From contig NZ_QLKQ01000008.1 of assembly GCF_003349955.1 (NCBI RefSeq), forward strand, positions 1 to 64,000: a stretch of 64,000 bases of DNA, written 5' to 3'. Origin of the DNA: Azospirillum brasilense (GTDB taxonomy: Bacteria; Pseudomonadota; Alphaproteobacteria; Azospirillales; Azospirillaceae). The notes beneath the pieces are model-generated. The model saw only the letters and a list, made by a program, of their open reading frames with translations, was not told where the DNA came from and ran no database searches. How positions within the stretch are numbered: the first letter of the stretch is position 1; every line of letters begins with the position of its first letter. This document shows, piece after piece, positions 34,990-43,121 of the stretch. The translations under genes and the position numbers were made by a program.

Positions 34990-35194
34990 TACGGTTAACG
35001 TTAAGTGTGCCGTCTATTTCTTAACAACACACTTCCATGCCTGTGACCACCGCCGTGCCTCCGGATATTAACGCATGGGCGATCGGCGCGGTCCACACCT
35101 TCCAAAGAAGGATGGTGAGCCTCATCACAGCAGATCAACAAGGCGGAATTTGGATGAGCCGCCTTTGCCGTTGCGGCGCACAATCTCCAGTGAA

Positions 35195-35212
35195 TCCGGA
35201 AGCCGGCTGGAA
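35195..35212 (-). repeat. 18-bp inverted repeat, right copy
   Basis: The reverse complement of 34877-34894, exact over 18 bases. It lies about 90 bases past the 3' end of the response regulator gene at 35301. The flanking sequences do not match, so only the 18-base core is shared. Confidence 0.6.
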
Positions 35213-35300
35213 TCAAGCACTTGGCCGCGTTCTTGCAGTCCTGCCACAGGTCGGGGAAAAAGTGTGACCGGCGAAGCCGTCGCGGGCCGCCCCTGCGTCC

Positions 35301-35690
35301 TCAGCCGAGCTTGGCGCCCAGCGTTTCCTTGAGCGACGCCGGCGTGGCCGGCTTGACGATGAAGATGTCGGCGCCGAAGGCCGCGGCCTCGTCCATCCGG
35401 CCCTGGTCGGCGCGGCTCGTCATGAAGACCACTGGCAGCGCGCGGTGGCGGGCGTCGGGGCTGGCCCGCAGCGCCTTCAGGAAGCCCAGCCCGTCCATGG
35501 GCTGCATCTCCACGTCGCAGACGACCAGATCGGGGCCATGAGCCTGCACGGCGGCCAGTCCGGCCTCGCCGTCGGCGGCCTGATGGACGGAACGGAAGCC
35601 CAGCGCGGCCAGCATCCGCGCCAGCACCATGCGGGTGAAGCTCTCGTCTTCGATCACCAGAACGGAAAAATCCCCGAACGCCGCCGGCAT
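35301..35690 (-). CDS. Single-domain response regulator (CheY-like)
   Basis: A 129-residue stand-alone receiver domain. Acidic pocket VLVIEDESFTR, phospho-Asp in LVVCDVEMQPMDGLGFLKAL, Thr in VVFMTSRAD and Lys in IFIVKPATPASL are all present. With no output domain it probably acts by protein contact, as in chemotaxis or phosphorelay. No kinase is adjacent, though the hybrid kinase at 36716 lies about 1 kb away. Confidence 0.92.
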   Translation of the reverse strand: MPAAFGDFSVLVIEDESFTRMVLARMLAALGFRSVHQAADGEAGLAAVQAHGPDLVVCDVEMQPMDGLGFLKALRASPDARHRALPVVFMTSRADQGRMDEAAAFGADIFIVKPATPASLKETLGAKLG

Positions 35691-35836
35691 CGACCTGTCC
35701 CCCGAGTCCGATAGGCCGTGTGTGTACGCCGCGAGGACGTGCTTTGCAACCGGCTCGCAACGCCTCCGGCCGGCCGGGAATCGTTCCGCGGAAGAACGGT
35801 TGCGCGGCGGGGGGCGGCGGGGCTACACGGAGTCGC

Positions 35837-36685
35837 ATGAGCTATCTCGACCACATCCGCGCGTGCAACGCGCACGACCTCTCCGGCTTCCGTCCGTTCG
35901 AGCTGGAAGGGCACCGTCTCGGCTGGGTCCGCCACGCGCTGGCCGAGCGGCTTCCCGGCGTCGATCCGGGTTTCGTCGTCACCGCCGACCGGGTGACGCT
36001 GGCCCCGGAGGTGCGCGATTTCGAGGCGCGGTCCACCGTGCTGGCGCACGCCGCCCAGTTCCTCGTCGAGACGGGGGCGGTCACCGCCCTGCGCGGCGAG
36101 TTCTACCCGGTCGCCCCGGCCTGGGGAGCCGAGCCGCTGATGCGCATCGACCGCGCGGTGGTGGCGCAGTTCGGCACCCTCTCCTATGGGCTGCACGTCA
36201 ACGGCTTCGTCCGCCGACCGGACGGCGGCCTGTCGCTGTGGATCGGGCGCCGCGCCCGCGACCGCGAGGTGGCGCCGGGCAAGCTGGACAACATGATCGC
36301 CGGCGGCCAGCCGATCGGCCTGACGCTGACGGAGAACCTCGTCAAGGAGGCGCAGGAGGAGGCCGGGATCGACGCCGCCCTGGCGTCCCGGGCCATTCCC
36401 GTCGGGGCCGTCACCTACCGCATGGAGACGGAGGCCGGGCTGAAGCAGGACACGCTGTTCCTCTACGACCTGGAACTCGACGCGGATTTCGTCCCACGGA
36501 ACACCGACGGCGAGGTCGAGCGGTTCGAGCTGTGGCCGCTGGACCGCGTGGCGGAGTCGGTCCGCGGGACGAAGGACTGGAAGTTCAACGTGCCCCTCGT
36601 CGTCATCGACTTCATGGTCCGCCACGGCTGGCTGACGCCGGATGAGCCGGACTATCTGGAGATCGTCAAAGGCCTGCGTCGGTAG
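35837..36685 (+). CDS. NUDIX hydrolase with DUF4743 N-terminal domain
   Basis: A 282-residue NUDIX protein. The N-terminal ~110 residues (YLDHIRACNAHDLSGFRPFELEGH) match DUF4743, found in plant and fungal thiamin-pyrophosphokinase-like NUDIX proteins. The NUDIX box appears as GQPIGLTLTENLVKEAQEEAGI, with the E-x2-E-E metal core preserved in KEAQEEAG. Substrate is probably a nucleoside or thiamin diphosphate derivative. Start ATG 35837 follows the end of the divergent promoter region. Confidence 0.9.
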   Translation: MSYLDHIRACNAHDLSGFRPFELEGHRLGWVRHALAERLPGVDPGFVVTADRVTLAPEVRDFEARSTVLAHAAQFLVETGAVTALRGEFYPVAPAWGAEPLMRIDRAVVAQFGTLSYGLHVNGFVRRPDGGLSLWIGRRARDREVAPGKLDNMIAGGQPIGLTLTENLVKEAQEEAGIDAALASRAIPVGAVTYRMETEAGLKQDTLFLYDLELDADFVPRNTDGEVERFELWPLDRVAESVRGTKDWKFNVPLVVIDFMVRHGWLTPDEPDYLEIVKGLRR

Positions 36686-36715
36686 ACGCCGCAACCTCAC
36701 CGAACGTTCCGCCCA

Positions 36716-38344
36716 TCACTCCGCCGCGGCGCGCGACCTCGCCTCCTCCAGGTGGGACGACAGCTCCGACAGGGTGACCGGCTTGTGCAGGACGGTGAAG
36801 CCGCTGCGCCGCGCCTCGCGGATGCGGTCGGGGCTGGTGTCGCCGGTCAGCAGGATCGCCGGAATGAGATCGCCGGCGAAGGCGTGAATGTCACGGATGG
36901 CGTCCACCCCCGTCCGGCCGTAGCGCAGGCGGTAGTCGGCGATGATGACGTCGGGAAGCCGCTCCGCCCCGTCGAGTTGGCGCAACGCCTCCTCCCCCGA
37001 CGCGGCGGACAGCACATCCCATCCCCACTGTTCCAGCACCAGCCGCAGGCTTTGCAGGATCAGTTCCTCGTCGTCGATGATCAAAGCCAGCGCGCCGGGC
37101 CGATCCAGGGACGGCATGGCGCGGTCCGTCCCGTTGGGATTCCAGGAAGCGTGCAAGGGAACCTCCACCGTAAAGCATGTGCCCCGCCCCGGCCGCGACC
37201 GCACGCGAACCGGCAGGCCGAGCAGACGCGACAGCCGCCTTACCACCGCCAGCCCGAGCCCGAGGCCGCGGCTGCGGTCGCGTTCGGCGTTGCCGAGCTG
37301 GACGAACTCCTCGAAAATCTCATCGAGCTTGTCGGTGGGGATGCCGACCCCCGTGTCCGCCACCTCGATGCACAGCATCATGCCCCGCCGCCGGCACCCC
37401 AGAAGCACGCCGCCCGACGCCGTGTAGCGCACCGCGTTGTCGAGCAGGTGGCGCAGCAGCCGCTCCAGCAGGACGGCGTCGCTGCGGACCTGCGCCTTGA
37501 GCGGGTGCACCCGCAGCCTCAGCCCCTTGGCGGCGGCGCGCGGGCCATAGTCGGCCTCCAGCCGTTCCAGCATCTCGTTCACCGCGACGGGCGCCATGTC
37601 GGGCGACACGATCCCGGAGTCGAGCCGGGCCACGTCCAGCAGCGCGTCGAGCAGGCCACGCATCGCCTCGACCGCCCGGTTCATCGTCTGGACCAGCGGC
37701 AATTGCGGGTGATCGGACAGGCGCTCCGCCAGGACCGCGCCGAACAGGGTCAGCGACTGGGCGGGCTGGCGCAGGTCGTGGCTGGCGGCGGCCAGAAAGC
37801 GCACCTTGGCCTGGCCGGCGCGCGCCACCTCGTCCCGCGCGGCGCGCAGGCTCTCCTCCTGCCCGCGCAGCTGCGCCTCCGCGGCCACGCGGCGCCCGGC
37901 GTCCGCCGCGGTCATGACGATTCCCGCGGGCTCTCCACCGGATTCGCCCGGGAGCGGTGTCAGCGCGATGTCGAGCCACGTCCCGTCGCCCGTCAGGGTC
38001 AGTTCCTGGACCATTCCCCGGCCCGCGCCGGCCACCGCCTGGGCGAAGCGGTCCGCCGCGTCCTCCCGGCCGCCCCAGACGAAGGCGCCGGCCATGTGCT
38101 GCCCGATCAGGAGGTCCGGTCGGCAGCCGATGGCGCGCAGCATCGCCGCGTTGAGATCGACAATGCGCCCCTCGCGATCGAGCAGCGCAATCGCCACGCC
38201 GACCGTGTCGAAGACCCGCCGCAGTCCGGCGGGGTCGGCGGGACGGCCAGCGTCCTCCGCCACATCCTCCTCCCGCATCGCTTGCCCCCTTTGGATTGCA
38301 AGCCGACCAACCGTTTGGCGCCAACCGTCGGGCATCGCAAACAC
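36716..38344 (-). CDS. PAS hybrid histidine kinase with receiver domain
   Basis: A 542-residue soluble hybrid kinase. PAS domain about residues 45-155 (LRRVFDTVGVAIALLDREGR), a coiled linker, HisKA with RFLAAASHDLRQPAQSL, HATPase_c with LDNAVRYTASGG, DTGVGIPTDKL and GLGLGLAVVRRL, then a C-terminal receiver (ALIIDDEEL; Asp in DVIIADYRLRYG; Lys in TVLHKPVTL). No membrane segment. Start is uncertain among ATG 38344, 38335 and 38278. It resembles the truncated kinase at 1-390, so the two are probably paralogues of one family. Confidence 0.92.
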   Translation of the reverse strand: MFAMPDGWRQTVGRLAIQRGQAMREEDVAEDAGRPADPAGLRRVFDTVGVAIALLDREGRIVDLNAAMLRAIGCRPDLLIGQHMAGAFVWGGREDAADRFAQAVAGAGRGMVQELTLTGDGTWLDIALTPLPGESGGEPAGIVMTAADAGRRVAAEAQLRGQEESLRAARDEVARAGQAKVRFLAAASHDLRQPAQSLTLFGAVLAERLSDHPQLPLVQTMNRAVEAMRGLLDALLDVARLDSGIVSPDMAPVAVNEMLERLEADYGPRAAAKGLRLRVHPLKAQVRSDAVLLERLLRHLLDNAVRYTASGGVLLGCRRRGMMLCIEVADTGVGIPTDKLDEIFEEFVQLGNAERDRSRGLGLGLAVVRRLSRLLGLPVRVRSRPGRGTCFTVEVPLHASWNPNGTDRAMPSLDRPGALALIIDDEELILQSLRLVLEQWGWDVLSAASGEEALRQLDGAERLPDVIIADYRLRYGRTGVDAIRDIHAFAGDLIPAILLTGDTSPDRIREARRSGFTVLHKPVTLSELSSHLEEARSRAAAE

Positions 38345-38446
38345 TCAGTCGCGATTCAAAAGATACGTGCAAGAGGAAGGAGATTCCAGACGACCCGCCT
38401 CAAACGGATAGCGTGAGCGTCCTTGTAATACACAGTTGGTGGTAGA

Positions 38447-39298
38447 TCATAACTCTTCCGGAAAGCCGGCTAAGGCACGCACCGCCGCCGCCGTTTGTCC
38501 CGATTCCCGAAGAGATCGCAAGGTCTTGGCATTGTCGCGTTTGGCAAGACGCTCGCCGCGCTCATTCACCAGCAAAGAGTGATGATGATAATCGGGCATG
38601 CCGACTCGAAGGAGTTCCTGGAGCAATCGATGCACGTGAGTCGCGAAAAAAAGATCATTTCCGCGCGTTACCAGGGTCACGCCCTGGAGGTGATCGTCCA
38701 CGGTGACCGCCAGATGGTAGCTCGTCGGCGCGTCCTTGCGGGCCAGCACGACGTCGCCCAGGATTCCCGGCGTGGCCTCCTGCCAGCCGTGCCGCCGGTC
38801 GTGCCAGCGCAGCGGCCCGGTCATGGCCATGGCCCGTCCCACATCCAATCGCAGGGCATAGGCTTGGCCCGCGGCGATGCGGTCCTGCCGCTCCAGGTCC
38901 GACAGGCCGCGGCAGGTGCCCGGATAGAGCGGGCCGTCCGGCCCGTGCGGCGCGTGGCCGGCGCGGGCGATCTCGGCGGCGATGTCCTTGCGGGTGCAGA
39001 AGCAGGGGTAGACGACGCCCAGGCCGCGGAGCCGCGCCAGCGCGGCGCGGTGATCGTCCAGGTGCTCCGACTGGCGGCGCACCGGCTCTTCCCAGGTCAG
39101 GCCCAGCCAGGCCAGATCCTCGCGCAGATCGCGGTCGAACTCGGGACGGCAGCGCTGCGGGTCGATGTCCTCGATGCGCAGCAGGAAGCGCCCCCCGGCC
39201 TTGCGGGCGGTCGTCCAGCCGAACAGGGCGGAATGGGCGTGCCCGAGATGGAGATGGCCGGTCGGGCTTGGCGCGAAACGGGTGACGACGTCGGTCAT
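38447..39298 (-). CDS. gluQ: Glutamyl-Q tRNA(Asp) synthetase
   Basis: A 283-residue truncated class I synthetase that charges queuosine of tRNA(Asp) with glutamate. HIGH-type motif in RFAPSPTGHLHLGHAHSAL; the KMSKS equivalent is LAKRDNAKTL; the zinc region is CFCTRKD...YPGTCRGL (three visible Cys). The anticodon-binding domain is missing, as expected for GluQRS. Start ATG 39298 (MTDVVTRFAPSP). Confidence 0.95.
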   Translation of the reverse strand: MTDVVTRFAPSPTGHLHLGHAHSALFGWTTARKAGGRFLLRIEDIDPQRCRPEFDRDLREDLAWLGLTWEEPVRRQSEHLDDHRAALARLRGLGVVYPCFCTRKDIAAEIARAGHAPHGPDGPLYPGTCRGLSDLERQDRIAAGQAYALRLDVGRAMAMTGPLRWHDRRHGWQEATPGILGDVVLARKDAPTSYHLAVTVDDHLQGVTLVTRGNDLFFATHVHRLLQELLRVGMPDYHHHSLLVNERGERLAKRDNAKTLRSLRESGQTAAAVRALAGFPEEL

Positions 39299-39372
39299 CC
39301 CCGCCTTATACCCCAATCGTGCCCGGCCCGCATGCGGGACCGCGGGCGCAACGGGTGGGGTGCAAAGGGCGG

Positions 39373-39540
39373 TCAGATGTAAGGGTTGTCCTTGATCGGC
39401 TCGACCGGGATGTCCTCGCCCTCCAGATACATGGCGAGGCGGCGGCGCAGTTCGCGGTCGAAGGCGTCGATGCGGCGCTGGCGGTCGCGCTCCTCACGCT
39501 CGGCGCGCTTCTCGGCAAGGTCGATGATCGTGGCGCTCAT
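39373..39540 (-). CDS. Small charged hypothetical protein (55 aa)
   Basis: A 55-residue protein: MSATIIDLAEKRAEREERD, a highly charged helix (RRIDAFDRELRRRLAMYLEG), and tail EDIPVEPIKDNPYI. An AGGGA ribosome-binding site lies 8 bases before the ATG, and third positions are GC-rich. It lies 75 bases upstream of gluQ on the same strand, so could be co-transcribed. The style matches small conserved alphaproteobacterial proteins of unknown function; I do not recognise a family. Confidence 0.7.
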   Translation of the reverse strand: MSATIIDLAEKRAEREERDRQRRIDAFDRELRRRLAMYLEGEDIPVEPIKDNPYI

Positions 39541-39750
39541 GGATGTTCCCTTTGAAAGCGTCCCCCTCGGGCGCCGTCACCATCTCAGAGCATGGTTAAC
39601 GCACAGTAACCACGATGTCGGAAAATGCACGATCAAGGCTCCACAACCAAATGTCACAGCCATTGCCCGTAGCCGCCCGAGACGCCGGGCGCCGCGCTCA
39701 TCGAAAGGGTTACGGGATCGTGAAGAAATGACGCAGTGCGGCGCGACATA

Positions 39751-39779
39751 TTGAGTCCGAAGCACAAATCAACTATGTA
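39751..39779 (+). promoter_or_regulatory. Putative sigma-70 promoter of the HNH gene
   Basis: TTGAGT, 17 bases, then TATGTA in an AT-rich stretch, a good match to -35/-10 spacing. Transcription would begin near 39786, which fits a TTG translation start at 39874 and argues against the upstream ATGs as starts. Confidence 0.45.
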
Positions 39780-39873
39780 TCTGGTGTTCCGGTCACCCGG
39801 CGGCGTGTCATACCGCGAGGGGGCGGAACAGCAGACTGAGGTTCCAGACACGTTTCAGAGAAGGGAGTGGCCA

Positions 39874-40437
39874 TTGGCTCCACCACCCGATCACTGTCCG
39901 GCCCTGGTGCTGAACGCCGACTTCCGGCCGCTCAGCTACTTCCCTCTGTCGCTTTGGTCCTGGCAGGAGGCGGTCAAGGCCGTCTTTCTGGACCGGGTGA
40001 ACATCATCTCCGAATATGACCGCGTCGTCCGCTCCCCCACCTTCGAGGTCAAGCTGCCGAGCGTCATTTCGTTGAAGGAGTTCATCCCGGCGACGCGGCG
40101 GCCGGCCTTCACCCGATTCAACGTTTTCCTGCGCGACCGCTTCACCTGCCAGTATTGCGGCCACCACTTCCCCACGCAGGAACTGACCTTCGACCACGTC
40201 ATTCCACGGTCGCGCGGCGGGCGCACCACCTGGGACAACGTCGTCACCTCCTGCTCGGCCTGCAATCTGGCGAAGGGAAACAGGCTGCCGCACAGTTGCG
40301 GCATGATCCCCCTCAGTCCCCCGTTCCAGCCGAGTGCCTACCAGCTTCAAGAGAACGGACGTGCATTCCCGCCAAACTTCCTTCACGAAAGTTGGCGGGA
40401 TTTTCTTTACTGGGACACCGAACTCGATCCGATGTAG
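39874..40437 (+). CDS. HNH endonuclease
   Basis: A 187-residue HNH nuclease-fold protein. The family N-terminus (CPALVLNADFRPLSYFPLSL) leads to the HNH/Zn domain: CQYCGHHF, ELTFDHVIPRSRGG, WDNVVTSCSACN, with two CxxC pairs binding zinc and His in DHV. This type is widespread in alphaproteobacteria and is not tied to a mobile element here. TTG 39874 follows a good AGAAGGGAG site; ATG 39775 is an alternative longer start but lies over the putative -10. Confidence 0.85.
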   Translation: MAPPPDHCPALVLNADFRPLSYFPLSLWSWQEAVKAVFLDRVNIISEYDRVVRSPTFEVKLPSVISLKEFIPATRRPAFTRFNVFLRDRFTCQYCGHHFPTQELTFDHVIPRSRGGRTTWDNVVTSCSACNLAKGNRLPHSCGMIPLSPPFQPSAYQLQENGRAFPPNFLHESWRDFLYWDTELDPM

Positions 40438-40478
40438 AAACGCCGCGATCGGGAAGGCTGGACCGGGAAAAATTGGGT

Positions 40479-40631
40479 ATGGACGACGAAAACCCCTGCG
40501 TGGGCATCTGCATCATCGGCGAGGACGGCTATTGCGAAGGCTGCGGGCGGAGCGAGGACGAGATCTACGGCACGCCGCCCGCCCCGGCACCCATCCCGGC
40601 GGAGAGCGGAACGGACGGCAAAGCCGCCTGA
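40479..40631 (+). CDS. DUF1289 domain-containing protein
   Basis: A 50-residue protein with the DUF1289 core: NPCVGICIIGEDGYCEGCGR, followed by SEDEI and a Pro/Ala-rich tail. The four Cys (C-x3-C, then C-x2-C) are likely to bind a metal or Fe-S cluster. Function of the family is unknown. It starts 42 bases after the HNH endonuclease gene. Confidence 0.9.
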   Translation: MDDENPCVGICIIGEDGYCEGCGRSEDEIYGTPPAPAPIPAESGTDGKAA

Positions 40632-40668
40632 AGTCCGCTCCGCCCGCCCCCGGTCACACCCGCGCCCG

Positions 40669-41286
40669 TCACACCCGTTCGGCCACCCAGATGACCGCCT
40701 TGGTGCCGGCCTTGATGGCGGCGGACAGCACCGGATAGGCCGGGGCCTGCTCCGCGCCGTTGAGCAGGCCGATGTCGCGATGCTCCACCTCCTCCGCCTG
40801 GAACTTGAGGATGGAGGTCTTCAACGCCTCCTCTTCCGGGCCGAGATGCTTCAGCTGCGCCTCGTAATGGCCGTCGATGACCTGCTCGACGGCGACGGTG
40901 CAGGCCATGGCCGCGCGCTCGCCCATCACCGCGGTTCCGGCGCCCAGCAGGAAGCCGGCGACGTGCCACAGCGGTTGCAGCACGGTGGGGCGAACCTGAC
41001 GGGCGACGAGCTGCTTCTCGAAATACTGGAGATGCTCCAGCTCCTGGTCGGCCATATGGCGCAGGGTCTTGGCGTGCCGCCCGCGGCCCATGACGGAGAG
41101 CTGGCCTTCGTAGATGCGCTTGGCCCCGTACTCGCCGGCATGGTCCACGCGCACGATCCGCGCCAGCCGCTGTTCCGGAGTCGGGTCGCCGGGCAGGCGG
41201 CCGCGCGGGCAGGGACGGGGGGCGGGCGACTCGCCGGTGGACGGAGCAGCGGCGGGCGGAGCGGCAGTGCTGTCGAGCGGGCTCAT
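40669..41286 (-). CDS. coq7: 2-polyprenyl-3-methyl-6-methoxy-1,4-benzoquinone monooxygenase Coq7
   Basis: A 205-residue di-iron hydroxylase that carries out the penultimate step of ubiquinone synthesis. The carboxylate-bridged site is recognisable in VDHAGEYGAKRIYEGQL, DQELEHLQYFEKQL, VEQVIDGHYEAQL and AEEVEHRDIGL. The N-terminus is a Pro/Ala-rich extension. The ATG overlaps the stop of dsbB by 4 bases, so both genes form one operon. Confidence 0.95.
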   Translation of the reverse strand: MSPLDSTAAPPAAAPSTGESPAPRPCPRGRLPGDPTPEQRLARIVRVDHAGEYGAKRIYEGQLSVMGRGRHAKTLRHMADQELEHLQYFEKQLVARQVRPTVLQPLWHVAGFLLGAGTAVMGERAAMACTVAVEQVIDGHYEAQLKHLGPEEEALKTSILKFQAEEVEHRDIGLLNGAEQAPAYPVLSAAIKAGTKAVIWVAERV

Positions 41287-41810
41287 GCGAAGGTCCTGGA
41301 AACCGAGGTCCGGATGTAGGCGGCGCGGGCCGCCGCGAAGGCGAAGGCGGACAGCGCCAGGGAAATCACGACGTTGTAGCCCGCCATCGAAATCCCGAAC
41401 AGCGACCACGCCACTTCGTCGCAGCGGGTGACCGGGGCGGCGAGCACCTGGGCGCGCAATTCCTCCAGCGTCTGGGGCGCGCGTCCGCTGGCGCCGCAGG
41501 CCGAGGTGCCGGCCCACCAATGCTGCTCCACCCCCACATGGTAGGCGGCGATCCCGGCACCGGCCAGCAGGGCCAGCCCGCTCGCCACCAGCAGCGCGTC
41601 GCCCAGCCCGCGCCATTGGCGGAACAGCAGGGTGACGATCCCGAAGGCCATGACCGCGCCGTAGGGCACGCGCTGCCACAGGCACAGGACGCAGGGCTGG
41701 TAGCCCAGCACGAACTGGAAAAACAGCGCGGCGGCCAGCACGCCGGCGCTGGCGATGGCCAGAAGCCCGGCGGTGTAGCGCGGATCGTCGATGGGGAGGC
41801 GGTTCGTCAT
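41283..41810 (-). CDS. dsbB: Disulfide bond formation protein B family
   Basis: A 175-residue four-helix membrane protein that passes electrons from DsbA to quinone. The first periplasmic Cys pair lies in YQPCVLCLWQRVPYG; the second pair is formed by CGASGRAP and VTRCDEV (with an expanded loop). Helices: LLAIASAGVLAAALFFQFVLG and DALLVASGLALLAGAGIAAY among others. ATG 41810 (MTNRLPIDD) is preferred. Coupling with coq7 makes functional sense because it uses ubiquinone. Confidence 0.93.
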   Translation of the reverse strand: MTNRLPIDDPRYTAGLLAIASAGVLAAALFFQFVLGYQPCVLCLWQRVPYGAVMAFGIVTLLFRQWRGLGDALLVASGLALLAGAGIAAYHVGVEQHWWAGTSACGASGRAPQTLEELRAQVLAAPVTRCDEVAWSLFGISMAGYNVVISLALSAFAFAAARAAYIRTSVSRTFA

Positions 41811-41947
41811 GAGGGTGAGATTAGCGCGCCCCACAGGCTTAGGCCAGACACGCCGACGCATCCGCACAAAACACTTTGTCCCAGGGCCAATTCCCCTCTA
41901 TATAGCGGGCACCGGTCGCCGCGAGCGCCGGGTCCGACAGGCACCGT

Positions 41948-42034
41948 GCGGGCGTGGCGGAATTGGTAGACGCAGCGGACTCAAAATCCGCCGTCCTCAC
42001 GGATATGTCGGTTCGAGTCCGACCGCCCGCACCA
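41948..42034 (+). tRNA. tRNA-Leu (anticodon CAA)
   Basis: An 87-nt tRNA with acceptor stem GCGGGCG/CGCCCGC, D-arm TGGCGGAATTGGTAGACGC, anticodon stem-loop GCGGA-CTCAAAA-TCCGC giving CAA, a variable arm of class II length (cgtcctcacggatatg) and T-loop GGTTCGAGTCC. The CCA end is encoded. It decodes UUG. Confidence 0.97.
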
Positions 42035-42143
42035 CCCCTTTCCCTTGGACGCCTCCACGGGCCGCCCCAAGGCGACATCCGCCCTCCCCGTCTGTTTCCG
42101 ACGAACGGTCCCGGATTTGGGGCGAGGAGCGGAGGATTCGATC

Positions 42144-42539
42144 ATGAAAATCACGCGGGTCGGCACGCAGCCATCCGTCACTGGACCGGCCGACTGGTTC
42201 ACCGGCACCGTCCGCATCGATCCCATCGTTCAGGCCGACGCCCCGGCCCGCACCGCGGCGGCCAGCGTCACCTTCGAGCCCGGCGCCCGCACGGCGTGGC
42301 ACACCCATCCCCTGGGGCAGACGCTGATCGTCACCGCCGGCGTCGGCCGGGTCCAGCGCGAAGGCGGCCCCGTCGAGGAGATCCGCCCCGGCGACGTCGT
42401 CTGGTTCCCGCCCGGCGAGAAGCACTGGCACGGCGCGTCGCCGACCATGTTCATGACCCACATCGCCATCCAGGAGCAGTTGGACGGCAAGGCCGTCGAC
42501 TGGATGGAAAAGGTCACCGACGAGCAGTACGGGGGGTGA
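42144..42539 (+). CDS. Cupin domain protein
   Basis: A 131-residue single cupin protein. Metal-binding motif 1 is recognisable in [19 protein letters not shown] (the two His), and motif 2 in [20 protein letters not shown]. The [10 protein letters not shown] segment and terminal [12 protein letters not shown] match the 4-carboxymuconolactone decarboxylase-associated quercetinase-like cupins. GGAGG precedes the ATG. Substrate unknown; its position beside the alcohol-oxidation cluster may be incidental. Confidence 0.88.
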   Translation: MKITRVGTQPSVTGPADWFTGTVRIDPIVQADAPARTAAASVTFEPGARTAWHTHPLGQTLIVTAGVGRVQREGGPVEEIRPGDVVWFPPGEKHWHGASPTMFMTHIAIQEQLDGKAVDWMEKVTDEQYGG

Positions 42540-42585
42540 GGCGGCGGGACCGGCCCCAAAACCTCATTGCGTATGCGGGCTTGTT

Positions 42586-42598
42586 CCAAAGTCCAATT
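42586..42598 (-). promoter_or_regulatory. Repeated element upstream of the cytochrome c gene
   Basis: On the minus strand this reads AATTGGACTTTGG followed by AACAA. An identical 13-mer lies at 53386-53398 in the pedF/pedA1 divergent region. It ends 88 bases before the cytochrome c start, a suitable place for a regulator site. It is a candidate binding site shared within the PQQ alcohol-oxidation region. Confidence 0.55.
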
Positions 42599-42686
42599 CG
42601 GCGGCCCGACCCAGCCCCTTAAAATGCGCGGCATCGACCGCCGCCGCGACCGGCGCCGCGGGTTTCTGGCTGGGGAGCCACCTCAC

Positions 42687-43079
42687 ATGTCCGTTTCCAG
42701 ATTCGTCATCGCCGCCGCCCTTCTGCTCGCCGCCGGGACGGCCAACGCCGAAAGCGGGCCCGAGCCCAAGACGGCCGAGGAGGCCGCCGGCAAGCAGGTC
42801 TTCCATCAGTGCGCGGCCTGCCATTCGTTGGATTCCAGCAAGAACGCCTTCGGCCCGAGCCTGTACAACGTCGTCGGGCGCAAGGCCGGCTCGATCCCGC
42901 GCTTCGACTACTCCAACGCGCTGAAGGCGTCCAACATCACCTGGACCGAGGACAACCTGCGCCACTGGATCGCCGGCAACGACAATTTCGTGCCGGGCAC
43001 CCGCATGCGGCACGTCGCCATCACCGACCCGGCGGAGCAGGACTATCTGATCGCCTTCCTGAAGTCGCTGAAGCAGTAA
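42687..43079 (+). CDS. Periplasmic cytochrome c (class I)
   Basis: A 130-residue exported mono-haem cytochrome c. A signal peptide (FVIAAALLLAAGTANA) is followed by the haem motif CAACHSLD, with the distal Met expected in GTRMRHVAI. The layout (GPSLYNVVGRKAGSIPRF, WTEDNLRHWI) is that of c2-like electron carriers. It stands at the edge of the PQQ-dehydrogenase region and may accept electrons from the dehydrogenase. ATG 42687 is the signal-peptide start; a frame extending upstream to 42567 is not protein-like. Confidence 0.92.
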   Translation: MSVSRFVIAAALLLAAGTANAESGPEPKTAEEAAGKQVFHQCAACHSLDSSKNAFGPSLYNVVGRKAGSIPRFDYSNALKASNITWTEDNLRHWIAGNDNFVPGTRMRHVAITDPAEQDYLIAFLKSLKQ

Positions 43080-43087
43080 GCATCGAA

Positions 43088-43121
43088 AAGCCGGTTACGG
43101 GGCGGCGACCGCAACCGGCTT
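43088..43121 (-). terminator. Intrinsic terminator of the CXXCW protein gene
   Basis: AAGCCGGTT and AACCGGCTT form a 9-bp stem around the stop codon of the minus-strand gene. On that strand the hairpin is followed by TTTT, fitting rho-independent termination; on the plus strand the T-run is absent. Confidence 0.6.

Larger units (their letters stand above)
34484..35300. other. Gene-poor region upstream of prkA with inverted repeats
   Basis: About 815 bases separate prkA from the response regulator at 35301; both genes are transcribed leftwards. I see no convincing long gene. Features: a possible short minus-strand frame (stop 34501, TTG start preceded by AAGGGGG near 34650); an 8-bp hairpin at 34968-34989; TTAACGTTAA at 34995-35004; and an 18-bp sequence at 34877-34894 repeated inverted at 35195-35212. 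It likely holds the prkA promoter. Confidence 0.5.

Noticed and set aside
34968-35004. CtrA-type binding site in the TTAA-rich segment upstream of prkA
   Set aside because: The TTAA blocks are spaced by 2 or about 16 bases, not 7, and the adjacent bases do not match TTAACCAT.
41948-42034. tRNA-Leu as integration site of a genomic island carrying the PQQ cluster
   Set aside because: No integrase, no repeated tRNA 3' end was found downstream, and composition of the cluster does not differ visibly from its surroundings.
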